A stretch of 64,000 nt of DNA from an uncultured Bacteroidales bacterium (GTDB lineage: Bacteria; Bacteroidota; Bacteroidia; Bacteroidales; F082), in contig ONFF01000004.1 in the NCBI GenBank assembly GCA_900317055.1, positions 62,001 to 126,000 on the forward strand. The letters run 5' to 3'. Of this stretch, positions 44,894-52,715 are shown piece by piece (the first letter of the stretch is position 1; the number at the start of each line of letters is the position of its first letter). The notes below the pieces were generated by a model. The model was not told the DNA's origin, ran no database searches, and saw only the letters and a list, made by a program, of their open reading frames with translations. Made by a program: the position numbers and the translations under genes.

Positions 44894-45103
44894 TTTATCA
44901 CAAAACAATCAAAACCCACAAAACAATGAATAATCAGAAACTACGGATTGCACGGATTAAACGGATGGCCGACAAGAAATTTGGAAGGCACAAGTGCCCA
45001 AATTGTTACGGATTCCTACCGGTGGCAGCCATCCGTACTCATCGGACGCTTGCGTCCCAAAATTTACGGGAACAAATCTGTAAAATCCGCGAAATCCGTA
45101 GTT
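44894..45103. repeat. CAAAAC half-arm followed by an ACGGATT-armed element
   Basis: A half-arm with three CAAAAC-type units (44894-44925) is followed by a 165-bp element from AACTACGGATT (44939) to AATCCGTAGTT (45103). Its two hairpins, GGCACAAGTGCC and GGACGCTTGCGTCC, occupy the same places as those of the GxxExxY element but differ in sequence while keeping pairing. A 59-codon frame runs through it; I treat this as incidental. The remaining DNA up to the adaptor gene is AT-rich with no visible gene. Confidence 0.8.
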
Positions 45104-45155
45104 AAAAAAAGAATCCTGAAATCTTGAAATTTGAAATTATAAATCTACAATAGTT

Positions 45156-46424
45156 ATGGAACACTCAATGGACAGAAAAATCGAACAGAAAAAAGGCATT
45201 CGCCGCGCGTTCACCAAGAAGGCACTGCCATTCTGGGGCGGGGCGTTGCTCCTCGTCTTTATCCTCTGGCTTATCTTTAGGGACGACTCGAAGAAACTCC
45301 GCATCGACGCGGACAACATCACAGTGAGCACCGTCACCTTGGGCGAGTTCAACGACTACATCCGCATCAGCGGACAGGTCGCGCCCATGACGACCATCCA
45401 AATCAGCCCTTTGGAAGGCGGTGTGGTGCAACAGATTGTCACCGAGGAAGGTAGCCGCGTCAAGGCGGGTGATGTCATCCTTATCTTGAGCAACGAAAAC
45501 CTGGATATGCAAATCCTCTCCTCTGAGGCCGACCTCGCCGAGAAAGAGAACATCCTGCGCAACACCATGATTCAGATGGAACAACAGAAGTTGAGCGTGG
45601 AGCAGGAGAAGCTGCAACTGCAGATGGAGGTGCAGCGCAACCGCCGCACCTACGAGGCGCAGAAGTCGCTCTACGACGACGGCCTCATCGCCCGCGAGGA
45701 CTACCTGAAGGCCGAGGAGGACTTCACGCTCTCGAACAGCCGCTTGAAGCTGGTGGAGAACCGCGCCAAGCAAGACAGCCTCCATCGCTCGGTGGAAATC
45801 GACCGGATGCGCGAGAGCCTCGAGAACATGCGCGTCAACATGATGATGATCCGCAAGCGCAAGGAAAACCTGACCATCAAGGCACCCATCGACGGCGAGT
45901 TAGGCCTGTTGGATGTGGTGTTGGGACAGTCGGTGGGCGCAGGCTCCAAGATTGGGCAAATCAACAACTTGGACAGTTACAAGATTGAAGCCCAAATTGA
46001 TGAGCATTACATCGACCGCATCACGCCTGGCTTGGAGGCTACCTTTGAACGGCAGAGTGAGCGGTATCAGGCGCAGATTAGAAAAGTGTATCCCGAGGTG
46101 CGCGACGGCAAGTTCAAGGCCGACTTCAAGTTCATGGAACAGCAGCCCGACAACATCCGCAGCGGCCAGACCTATTACCTCAACCTGCAACTCGGCCAGC
46201 CCGTGGAGGCGGTGCTCATCCCGCGTGGTGCCTTCTACCAAAAGACGGGCGGCAAATGGATCTATGTCCTCTCGCCCGACGGCAGCAAAGCCACGCGCCG
46301 CGACATCAAGATTGGGCGACAGAACCCGCAGTATTACGAGGTCGTCGAAGGCCTTGAAGCTGGAGAGAAGGTGATTACTTCTTCATACGACAACTTCGGA
46401 GAAAGTGAAGTGCTGGTGTTTTAA
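45156..46424 (+). CDS. HlyD/MacA-type periplasmic adaptor
   Basis: A 422-aa membrane-fusion protein. It has an N-terminal inner-membrane span (about 24-41), a beta/lipoyl-like part (ISGQVAPMTTIQISPLEGGV), a long coiled-coil hairpin (about 110-225) and a second lipoyl half (LTIKAPIDGELGLLDVVLGQ). The membrane-proximal domain ends near GEKVITSSYDNFGESEVLVF. It bridges inner-membrane permeases and TolC. It is the only adaptor gene seen in the cluster. Confidence 0.92.
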   Translation: MEHSMDRKIEQKKGIRRAFTKKALPFWGGALLLVFILWLIFRDDSKKLRIDADNITVSTVTLGEFNDYIRISGQVAPMTTIQISPLEGGVVQQIVTEEGSRVKAGDVILILSNENLDMQILSSEADLAEKENILRNTMIQMEQQKLSVEQEKLQLQMEVQRNRRTYEAQKSLYDDGLIAREDYLKAEEDFTLSNSRLKLVENRAKQDSLHRSVEIDRMRESLENMRVNMMMIRKRKENLTIKAPIDGELGLLDVVLGQSVGAGSKIGQINNLDSYKIEAQIDEHYIDRITPGLEATFERQSERYQAQIRKVYPEVRDGKFKADFKFMEQQPDNIRSGQTYYLNLQLGQPVEAVLIPRGAFYQKTGGKWIYVLSPDGSKATRRDIKIGRQNPQYYEVVEGLEAGEKVITSSYDNFGESEVLVF

Positions 46425-46566
46425 TCACAAAACAAACAAAACAATGCAAAACTCCAATATGAACAGATGCGGCTCGGCAACCGCCTCGCTGCTGGGAAGC
46501 AGCCGGTTGGCGTGCTTCCCATAACATTGAAAAACGGTTTTGTGAGTTTTGTAGGTTTTGTGACCA
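46424..46566. repeat. Imperfect palindrome with CAAAAC arms, copy 2
   Basis: The left arm (CACAAAACAAACAAAACAAT and on) and the inverted right arm (GGTTTTGTGAGTTTTGTAGG) match copy 1 at 37383. The centre again holds small hairpins and shares CGGCTCG(G)CAACCGC with it. It lies between adaptor and ATPase; no gene is present. Confidence 0.75.
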
Positions 46567-46629
46567 AACAAAAATGAATCAAACAACAAATCAACAAAAT
46601 ATAAGTTTAACCATTAAAGACTAAAAGCA

Positions 46630-47316
46630 ATGATTAAAGTAGAAAATCTCAGGAAGGTCTTCCGCAGCGAGGACATTGAAATCGAAACCATCGCATTGGA
46701 CGGCGTTTCGTTCGAAATCAACGACGGTGAGTTTGTCGCCATCATGGGGCCTTCGGGCTGCGGCAAGTCCACCTTGCTCAACATCCTCGGCCTCTTGGAC
46801 AACCCCACCGAGGGTCGTTACGAACTCCTCGGCCATCAGGTCGGCGACCTCAAAGAGAAGGACCGCACCCAGTTCCGCAAGGGCAACATCGGCTTCGTGT
46901 TCCAGAGCTTCAACCTCATCGACGAACTCAATGTGTTTGAGAACATCGAACTGCCGCTGCGCTACATGAACATCCCTGCCGCTGAGCGCAAGCAGCGCGT
47001 CGAGGACATCATGACGCGCATGGCCATCAAGCACCGCGCCTCGCACTTCCCGCAGCAGCTGTCGGGCGGTCAGCAGCAGAGGGTGGCCATCGCCCGCGCC
47101 GTCGTCGCCAACCCCAAGCTCATCCTCGCCGATGAGCCCACGGGTAACCTCGACTCGAAGAACGGCAAGGAAGTGATGGACCTGCTCACCGACCTCCACA
47201 AGGAAGGCACCACCATCGTCATGGTGACCCACTCGCAGCGCGACGCCAGCTACGCCGACCGCATCATCAACCTGTTTGACGGTAAGATTGTGGAAGAGGT
47301 GTTGTCGCAACTGTAA
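46630..47316 (+). CDS. MacB/LolD-type ABC transporter ATPase
   Basis: A 228-aa ATPase with Walker A GPSGCGKST (40-48), signature LSGGQQQR, Walker B LILADEP and the GNLDSKNGKEV stretch typical of the MacB/LolD/FtsE subfamily. It powers FtsX-type permeases. It is the only such ATPase in the window, so it likely serves several or all of the permeases here. Confidence 0.95.
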   Translation: MIKVENLRKVFRSEDIEIETIALDGVSFEINDGEFVAIMGPSGCGKSTLLNILGLLDNPTEGRYELLGHQVGDLKEKDRTQFRKGNIGFVFQSFNLIDELNVFENIELPLRYMNIPAAERKQRVEDIMTRMAIKHRASHFPQQLSGGQQQRVAIARAVVANPKLILADEPTGNLDSKNGKEVMDLLTDLHKEGTTIVMVTHSQRDASYADRIINLFDGKIVEEVLSQL

Positions 47317-47324
47317 AAAGACAT

Positions 47325-47361
47325 GGGACACGAGGACGCAAAAAAGCATAACTCGTGTCCC
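47325..47361 (+). terminator. Hairpin after the ATPase gene
   Basis: GGGACACGAG and CTCGTGTCCC form a perfect 10-bp stem with a 17-nt loop, 8 bp after the stop. There is no T tract, so it may act as an mRNA 3' end or only a weak terminator. Confidence 0.4.
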
Positions 47362-47369
47362 TCGGTTTA

Positions 47370-47499
47370 TTATAACAGCGGTGTCATATAAAGCGGCAGA
47401 AACACCAACCCGTCTTTGACTTCAACATCCTTGGAGTGAAGGACGTATGGCGTGGAAAGATAGTTTTGGTACTAATTCATCACGGATTTTCCGTCTCAT
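47370..47499 (-). pseudogene. Remnant of a DUF4143-type ATPase gene
   Basis: On the minus strand a start (MRRKIRDEL) joins, after a deletion and frame change, to YLSTPYVLHSKDVEVKDGLV then FLPLYMTPLL and a stop. That ending resembles the C-terminus of AAA/DUF4143 ATPases as I recall it. Upstream, TTTCCTAGATTTTT (plus strand) occurs twice 34 bp apart (47508 and 47542), like the spaced repeats ahead of the intact ATPase gene at 61782. The rest of this 309-bp gap holds only the ATPase-gene hairpin and a short GC-rich stretch (47560-47620). Confidence 0.6.
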
Positions 47500-47625
47500 A
47501 AATCACATTTCCTAGATTTTTTAAATGGGTGTTTATACACCTTTCCTAGATTTTTGAATGAAAAGCCCTCCATCCCGCTTCCATGCGTTTGGCGACGCGC
47601 TGGAGTTTGGGATGGGGATGGCTTT

Positions 47626-48945
47626 TTAGATTATCCGTCCCGCTTCCTCAAGCAAAAACGGAATGACACCCACATACATGATGCCGTCTTCATCGGTCCA
47701 CGGCTTCGCGTTTCCGTCGAGAATGACAATCTTGCGGAAAAAATCGCCCGAGTTCTTCAACGAGAAAGTCTCTTGATTCTTTTTCACTTCCGTATCCACA
47801 TTTAGCGCGGATTGGATATACACCTTCTCGCGACCTGTATTGACGACAAAGTCGATTTCATACTGTGACTGTTGCTTTTTACCGTCCTTTACGAGGGTCA
47901 TTTCCACCACACCCACATCCACGCTGTAGCCTCTGCGGATGAGCTCGACGAAGATCACGTTCTCCATCAGATGCGATTTCTCCTGCTGTCGAAAGTTCAA
48001 CTTGGCGTTCCGCAGTCCGATGTCCATCGAATAGTATTTCTGTGTGTTCTCGAAATACCGTTTCCCCTTCACATCGTATCGCTGTGCACCCAAAAACAGA
48101 TAGGCTTCCTCCAAATAATCCAGATAGTTCTTTATGGTATGGTCCGAGGTGTTGCGCTTCATCAGCGAGCCTGCTGCATTGGCCAGATTGTGCGGATTGG
48201 TTAGTGAACCAACAGCCGAAGACAATGCATCAATCAAGGCTTCAAGCACCTCGTCATCTTTCAGCTTGTATCGCTCTACAATATCCTTGATGTAAACCCT
48301 CTTATGGAGTCCTTTCAGGTATTTGCGCTTCTCCGTCTCGTTCTTTTCCAGCACTGCTAATGGCATACCGCCGTATGTAAGATATTCCTCCATTGCATCC
48401 ACCTTCTCAAGTCCGGAAACAGGATAGAACTCCTTGAACGACAGCGGATAGACCTTTATCTCCGATCCGCGGTCTCGGAAATTAGTGACAATGTCTTTCG
48501 AAAGCATCTTGGAGTTCGAGCCAGTGACATATATGTCCAAATTGCTTCGAGCCATCAAGTCGTTCAAGATGTCGTAGAATGTGACGTAGAGCATGTCGCG
48601 GTCTTCCTCGGGCACCAAATTCTCATCTACATCTTCGCTTTTTACCTTATAGGACAGCTGGATTTCATCGATGAAAACATAGTAACGTTTTTCGGTATTT
48701 TGCGTTTTTCGAAGCACATATTCGTAGAGCTCGTTGGGATTCCTGTACTTCACGTGTGCCTTTTTGTCTAATGCCAGCTCCACGAAGCAGTCCTTTGCCA
48801 CACCTTCATTCAGTAGATAATTCTTATAGAGGATGAAGAGCAGGAATGATTTGCCACAACGTCGTATTCCAGTGACAATCTTTACTTTCCCATTCCATTG
48901 TTTGCTTATTAACTCACTGATATACTGATCTCTTTGTATGACCAT
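47626..48945 (-). CDS. AAA ATPase with DUF4143 domain, copy 1
   Basis: A 439-aa protein from the ATG complementary to 48943-48945. The P-loop is GIRRCGKS (26-33), the Walker B-like stretch is YYVFIDEIQLS, and the C-terminal DUF4143 domain has a nuclease-like EIDFVVNTG. Such ATPases are widespread in gut bacteria and of unknown function; a role as selfish or defence-like element has been suggested from their patchy distribution, which I cannot test. It is convergent to the ATPase of the pump cluster. Confidence 0.88.
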   Translation of the reverse strand: MVIQRDQYISELISKQWNGKVKIVTGIRRCGKSFLLFILYKNYLLNEGVAKDCFVELALDKKAHVKYRNPNELYEYVLRKTQNTEKRYYVFIDEIQLSYKVKSEDVDENLVPEEDRDMLYVTFYDILNDLMARSNLDIYVTGSNSKMLSKDIVTNFRDRGSEIKVYPLSFKEFYPVSGLEKVDAMEEYLTYGGMPLAVLEKNETEKRKYLKGLHKRVYIKDIVERYKLKDDEVLEALIDALSSAVGSLTNPHNLANAAGSLMKRNTSDHTIKNYLDYLEEAYLFLGAQRYDVKGKRYFENTQKYYSMDIGLRNAKLNFRQQEKSHLMENVIFVELIRRGYSVDVGVVEMTLVKDGKKQQSQYEIDFVVNTGREKVYIQSALNVDTEVKKNQETFSLKNSGDFFRKIVILDGNAKPWTDEDGIMYVGVIPFLLEEAGRII

Positions 48946-48966
48946 AGCATTTCTTTTTATGCATTT

Positions 48967-49015
48967 TACTGCAAAAATAGTCGCACTATTCGACCTTTTT
49001 TGCAGTACAAAGATA
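48967..49015 (-). promoter_or_regulatory. Promoter and perfect palindrome of the DUF4143 ATPase gene
   Basis: TATCTTTG on the minus strand (complement of 49008-49015) is a -7 element. Just downstream, TACTGCAAAAA (48967-48977) and TTTTTGCAGTA (48997-49007) form an 11-bp perfect inverted repeat with a second pair GTCG/CGAC inside. It could be an operator or a leader hairpin. Confidence 0.5.
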
Positions 49016-49087
49016 CGACTTTTCCATAAACCTCCAAACAATCAGAAAAAAAGATGAACAATTTCGATCCAAAAGTGGATTAGCCAC

Positions 49088-49194
49088 TGTAAAGTTTCTT
49101 TACACCACTGTAAAGAAACTTTACACTTTTTGTAAAACGTTGTTTTTATATTTTGTTGGTTTTTAATTGTTTACAATTTTGGCACGGCGATTGC
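49088..49194 (+). promoter_or_regulatory. Sigma-54-type promoter with paired palindromic sites, copy b
   Basis: Perfect palindromes TGTAAAGTTTCTTTACA (49088-49104) and TGTAAAGAAACTTTACA (49109-49125), centres 21 bp apart. The GG of TGGCACGGCGATTGC starts at 49181, 64 bp after the second centre, and the matching GC is at 49193-49194. This is the best match to the -24/-12 consensus. It serves the head-GIN operon. Confidence 0.8.
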
Positions 49195-49232
49195 CATGCT
49201 AAAAGGCAGTAAAATTATAAACCTGTAAAGCT

Positions 49233-50171
49233 ATGGCAAAGAAATCATTTTTGACCGCACTGCTGATTGTTATGGCGGTGCTGTGCGCTGAGGCGCAGAA
49301 CAACAAGGTATGGAAGACTGATACCGTTATCGACGAGAAAGGTAACAAAATCATTACCGTGTATAAGCAAAATAACGTTGCAGAAGGCAACGGCAACATC
49401 GTCACGCGTGACATCGATGTGGCGGCGTTCAAGGAAATCAGCATGATATTGCCTGCAACGGTAAACTACAAAGTGGCGGACAACTACTCCTGCCGTGTGA
49501 CCCTCGATGAGAACCTTTTCGAGTGGGTCGACATCTATCTGAAAGGTGATTGCTTGAGGGTCGAGATGGTTAAGACGTTTCAGCAATCCGACGTGAAGCC
49601 GACGAAGTTCCTCATCGAGCTCACCGCCCCGACCTTGGAGGAAATCAGTATAATGGGTAGCGGTGACTTTAATTTCGTTACGCCGTATGAAGCCAAAGAG
49701 TTGAAAATCAAATTGACGGGTTCGGGCGATGTGGTTTTCGAGAAAACAGCAAACATCCATGATTTTGATGTGGATGTTGCAGGCTCGGGAAATTTGTTGA
49801 GTAAAGAACTTCATGCTGACTATGTGGATATAAGCATCGCTGGGTCGGGGCAAATGGTTTGCGAACACCTCCAAGCCAATCGCCTGCATTCAAGTGTCGC
49901 TGGCTCAGGCGATGTCATTATTAAGGATGGTAAGGTGAAAAAAGCGAACCTTACTGTGGCGGGCTCTGGCTCCATTGAGGCACACTGCCAGATGGAATCG
50001 ATGGACTACAGCGTTGCTGGCACGGGTAGTATCTCTTACCCAGGCGATGTCAAGGCGGTAGGCACCGTAGTAGGCGGCAAGATCAATAAAATCTGGGGAA
50101 CAGAAAACAACAAGAAAAAAAGTTGTGATGAAAAACCGAAAAAATCTAAAAATCAAACAGCTACTTTTTGA
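49233..50171 (+). CDS. Head-GIN (DUF2807) exported protein
   Basis: A 312-aa protein with a signal peptide (MAKKSFLTALLIVMAVLCAEA) and a DUF2807 / head-GIN beta-solenoid-like domain (about 60-285) with recurring GSGD/GSGN turns: IMGSGDFNFVTPYEAKELKI, LTGSGDVVF, VAGSGNLLS, IAGSGQMV. The domain is often called an adhesin domain; its role here is unknown. Residues 290-312 are Lys-rich and overlap a second small reading frame. It is the first gene after sigma-54-type promoter b. Confidence 0.85.
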   Translation: MAKKSFLTALLIVMAVLCAEAQNNKVWKTDTVIDEKGNKIITVYKQNNVAEGNGNIVTRDIDVAAFKEISMILPATVNYKVADNYSCRVTLDENLFEWVDIYLKGDCLRVEMVKTFQQSDVKPTKFLIELTAPTLEEISIMGSGDFNFVTPYEAKELKIKLTGSGDVVFEKTANIHDFDVDVAGSGNLLSKELHADYVDISIAGSGQMVCEHLQANRLHSSVAGSGDVIIKDGKVKKANLTVAGSGSIEAHCQMESMDYSVAGTGSISYPGDVKAVGTVVGGKINKIWGTENNKKKSCDEKPKKSKNQTATF

Positions 50172-50241
50172 AAAACTTGTAATGGCTTTTGGGCTTGAAA
50201 AAGCGGAGAGACTCTTCAAATTATTCGGAATTATCAAGTAA
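50128..50241 (+). CDS. Small ORF, paralogous to the one at 52560
   Basis: Thirty-seven codons, MKNRKNLKIKQLLFEKLV then MAFGLEKAERLFKLFGIIK. It overlaps the end of the head-GIN gene by 44 nt in another frame and stops 21 bp before the next gene. A core (NLKIxQxLFEKLVxxFGLEKAE) recurs in the 51-aa ORF at 52560, where many of the DNA differences are synonymous (TTT/TTC, AAA/AAG, CTT/TTG, GGG/GGA), a sign of coding. It predicts an amphipathic helix pair; function unknown. Confidence 0.7.
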   Translation: MKNRKNLKIKQLLFEKLVMAFGLEKAERLFKLFGIIK

Positions 50242-50262
50242 AATCTTTAAAATCATAATATT

Positions 50263-52563
50263 ATGACAAAGAAATCATTACTAACCGCACTATTCGTTTG
50301 CATGGCGGTACTTTGCGCGAAAGCGCAAAACATCAGCGGCCGCGTGGTGGACGAAAACGACGCGCCCATTCCTTACGCCACCGTCGTGGCGATGCAACTG
50401 CCCGACAGCACCTTCCTTGGCGGCGTGACCACCGACAACGATGGCCGTTTCGTTCTCGACATGGCTTGCGACCTGCTTAAAATCACCTTTGTGGGCTATG
50501 ATCCGAAGTTTGTCAGCCAACCGAAAGGCAATTTGGGAACACTGAAAATGAATGTCGTTTCCTCTCAACTTCAAGAGGTGACCATTGCGGCCAAGCGACC
50601 GGAAATCACCAGTCTGCCAGATAGGACTGTGGTTGGAGTGGAAAGCACCTTGCTATCATCGAGTGCCGACGGCATCGACATGCTGCGCAAAACACCTGGC
50701 CTCTTGGTGGACGGACAGAACAACCTCTCCGTCATCGGGCAAGGGTCGCCCATCGTTTACATCAACAACCGGCGCGTGTATTCGATGGAGGAGGTCTATA
50801 ACCTGAACCCGCAAAACATCAAGTCCATCGAGATTATCCACAATCCTTCTTCACAATACGAGGCCGACGCCACCGCCATCGTGAAAATCGTCACCATAAG
50901 GCGCAACGATGATTTTTCGGTGCGTATTGGCGGCACCGTAACCAAGGCGCGAAGGTGGAGCGAGCGTGCCTTTGCCGATGTCACCTTCTCGAAAAACAAG
51001 TTTTCGGCCAACCTCTATTACGGATTCAACGGAAGGAAAACACATACCTTCAACAACGAGGACGTGATGGGCTACTCGATGATTGAGCACCGCGCCTACA
51101 ACCTCTCGGAAAACCAAGGCCACAACGCGAAACTGATGCTGGAATACGCCCTGAACCCGAAAATGACTATCGGCTTGCAGAGCAACAACAACTTAAGCAA
51201 CGGGACGAGCCTGCGCGAGCAAAAGACCCATTTTGAGGGGCCTGGCCACACGGATTTCAAGACCGTGACCAACACCCATGACAAGGGCTTGCGGAGCAAC
51301 AACACGCTGTTTTTCAACTACGACATCGACAGCCTCGGGCAGAATCTCAACGTGACCTTGGACTACACCTACAACCGCTATGATGACTTGGACACTTTCC
51401 GCAACATCGTTGACGGAAGCGAAAGCCAAGGCATCCTGAACTCGAACAGAGGCTACGGCAACACAGGCATTTATGTGGGCAAGGCCGACTACACCCTGCC
51501 GCTCCGAAACGGCAAAACCACCCTCACGGCGGGCGTGAAATACTCCTTAATTCAGACCGACAACCACGTTGACCTGAACGGAAGCAACAACCTCTTGCAG
51601 CATTATCATTCCGACGAGTCGAATGCAGCCGCCTATGCCAGCGTTGCGCACAATTTTTCCGACAAGTGGTCGGCCACGGCTGGACTGCGTTTTGAGTATG
51701 TGGACCGCAAGAACTTCTTGAACGGCGAGCCCCAAGTGAAATACACGAATCCCGGGCTTTTCCCGAATGCCACCGTGCAATACAAGCCCGCCGAAGGCTA
51801 CGCGATGGGCGCGTCCTATTCGAAGCGCATCGTCCGCCCTTCGTTGGATGCCTTGAACCCCAGCATGTACATTGATTCCTTGGTCAATACGATGGGCAAC
51901 CCCAACCTCATCAACACCCACATCCATGCGGCGCAGGTGTTCTTCAGTTTCCCAATTTCGCTCTCGGTGCGCTTCGGCTACAACTATGAAATCAATCCCA
52001 TTTATTGGGAGCATTATCAGAGTACTGATAATCTTGATTTTGGAGAAGTGCGATACAGAAATGGTGACCATACGCAAAGTTTGTTCGGCTACATTGCGTG
52101 GAACGGGAATGTCACCAAGTGGTGGTATCTCTATAGTTCCGTCTATTTCGGCAGAAACTATTACGAGAAGGAGGAGGATGGCATCATGAAACAAAACAAC
52201 GGAAACTATGGTATCCTTAACATTGGCAATATGCTGACTTTGCCATACGATGTGAAGTTCAACCTGAATTTCTATTACATGTCATCTTACCCATCTAACT
52301 GCATCATGCAGAAGGAAATGTGGCAGCTCTCTGCTAGTTTGGAGAAGAATTTCTTGGACAACAACTTGACCGTACGGCTAAGCGCCAATGACATCTTCAA
52401 CACCATGGTCTCATGGCAGCAGAACATTTTACGGGGCAATTCGTTGGTCTTCTATGACGGCGACAATAGAAATATCATGCTGAATGTTACCTATAAGTTC
52501 GGCAAATCGAAGGTAAGGCTCAATTCAAGGTCGGTGAGTGAGGAGGAGAGAAATAGGTTATGA
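50263..52563 (+). CDS. PF14905-like outer-membrane beta-barrel protein, copy 2
   Basis: A 766-aa paralogue of the 37582 product: signal peptide (MTKKSLLTALFVCMAVLCAK, almost the same as that of the gene upstream), carboxypeptidase-regulatory-like domain (ISGRVVDENDAPIPYATVVA), plug-like domain (IEIIHNPSSQYEADATAIVK) and barrel. It lies in a compact run with the head-GIN gene, two small ORFs and two permeases, so all are probably one operon from promoter b. Confidence 0.87.
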   Translation: MTKKSLLTALFVCMAVLCAKAQNISGRVVDENDAPIPYATVVAMQLPDSTFLGGVTTDNDGRFVLDMACDLLKITFVGYDPKFVSQPKGNLGTLKMNVVSSQLQEVTIAAKRPEITSLPDRTVVGVESTLLSSSADGIDMLRKTPGLLVDGQNNLSVIGQGSPIVYINNRRVYSMEEVYNLNPQNIKSIEIIHNPSSQYEADATAIVKIVTIRRNDDFSVRIGGTVTKARRWSERAFADVTFSKNKFSANLYYGFNGRKTHTFNNEDVMGYSMIEHRAYNLSENQGHNAKLMLEYALNPKMTIGLQSNNNLSNGTSLREQKTHFEGPGHTDFKTVTNTHDKGLRSNNTLFFNYDIDSLGQNLNVTLDYTYNRYDDLDTFRNIVDGSESQGILNSNRGYGNTGIYVGKADYTLPLRNGKTTLTAGVKYSLIQTDNHVDLNGSNNLLQHYHSDESNAAAYASVAHNFSDKWSATAGLRFEYVDRKNFLNGEPQVKYTNPGLFPNATVQYKPAEGYAMGASYSKRIVRPSLDALNPSMYIDSLVNTMGNPNLINTHIHAAQVFFSFPISLSVRFGYNYEINPIYWEHYQSTDNLDFGEVRYRNGDHTQSLFGYIAWNGNVTKWWYLYSSVYFGRNYYEKEEDGIMKQNNGNYGILNIGNMLTLPYDVKFNLNFYYMSSYPSNCIMQKEMWQLSASLEKNFLDNNLTVRLSANDIFNTMVSWQQNILRGNSLVFYDGDNRNIMLNVTYKFGKSKVRLNSRSVSEEERNRL

Positions 52564-52715
52564 GAAATAATAATGCCGAGATGAAAAACTGCAATAATCT
52601 GAAAATCAACCAAGTGCTTTTCGAAAAGTTGGTAAAGTTCTTCGGACTTGAAAAAGCGGAGAAAATATACAAAAGACTTGATCGTTTAAATAATAACTCA
52701 ACGACTTATGGCTAG
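52560..52715 (+). CDS. Small ORF overlapping both neighbours
   Basis: Fifty-one codons, MRNNNAEMKNCNNLKINQV then LFEKLVKFFGLEKAEKIYKR. The start overlaps the barrel-gene stop (ATGA, 4 nt); the stop lies 8 nt inside the next permease gene. This double coupling is typical of real operon members. An internal ATG at 52581 aligns with the start of the 37-aa paralogue at 50128. In the shared 26-residue core 19 positions are identical. No family recognised. Confidence 0.72.
   Translation: MRNNNAEMKNCNNLKINQVLFEKLVKFFGLEKAEKIYKRLDRLNNNSTTYG

Noticed and set aside
44926-45105. 59-codon frame through the ACGGATT element
   Set aside because: The repeat is poor in stop codons in several frames; the related copy at 57556 is open in another way, so the coding potential looks incidental.
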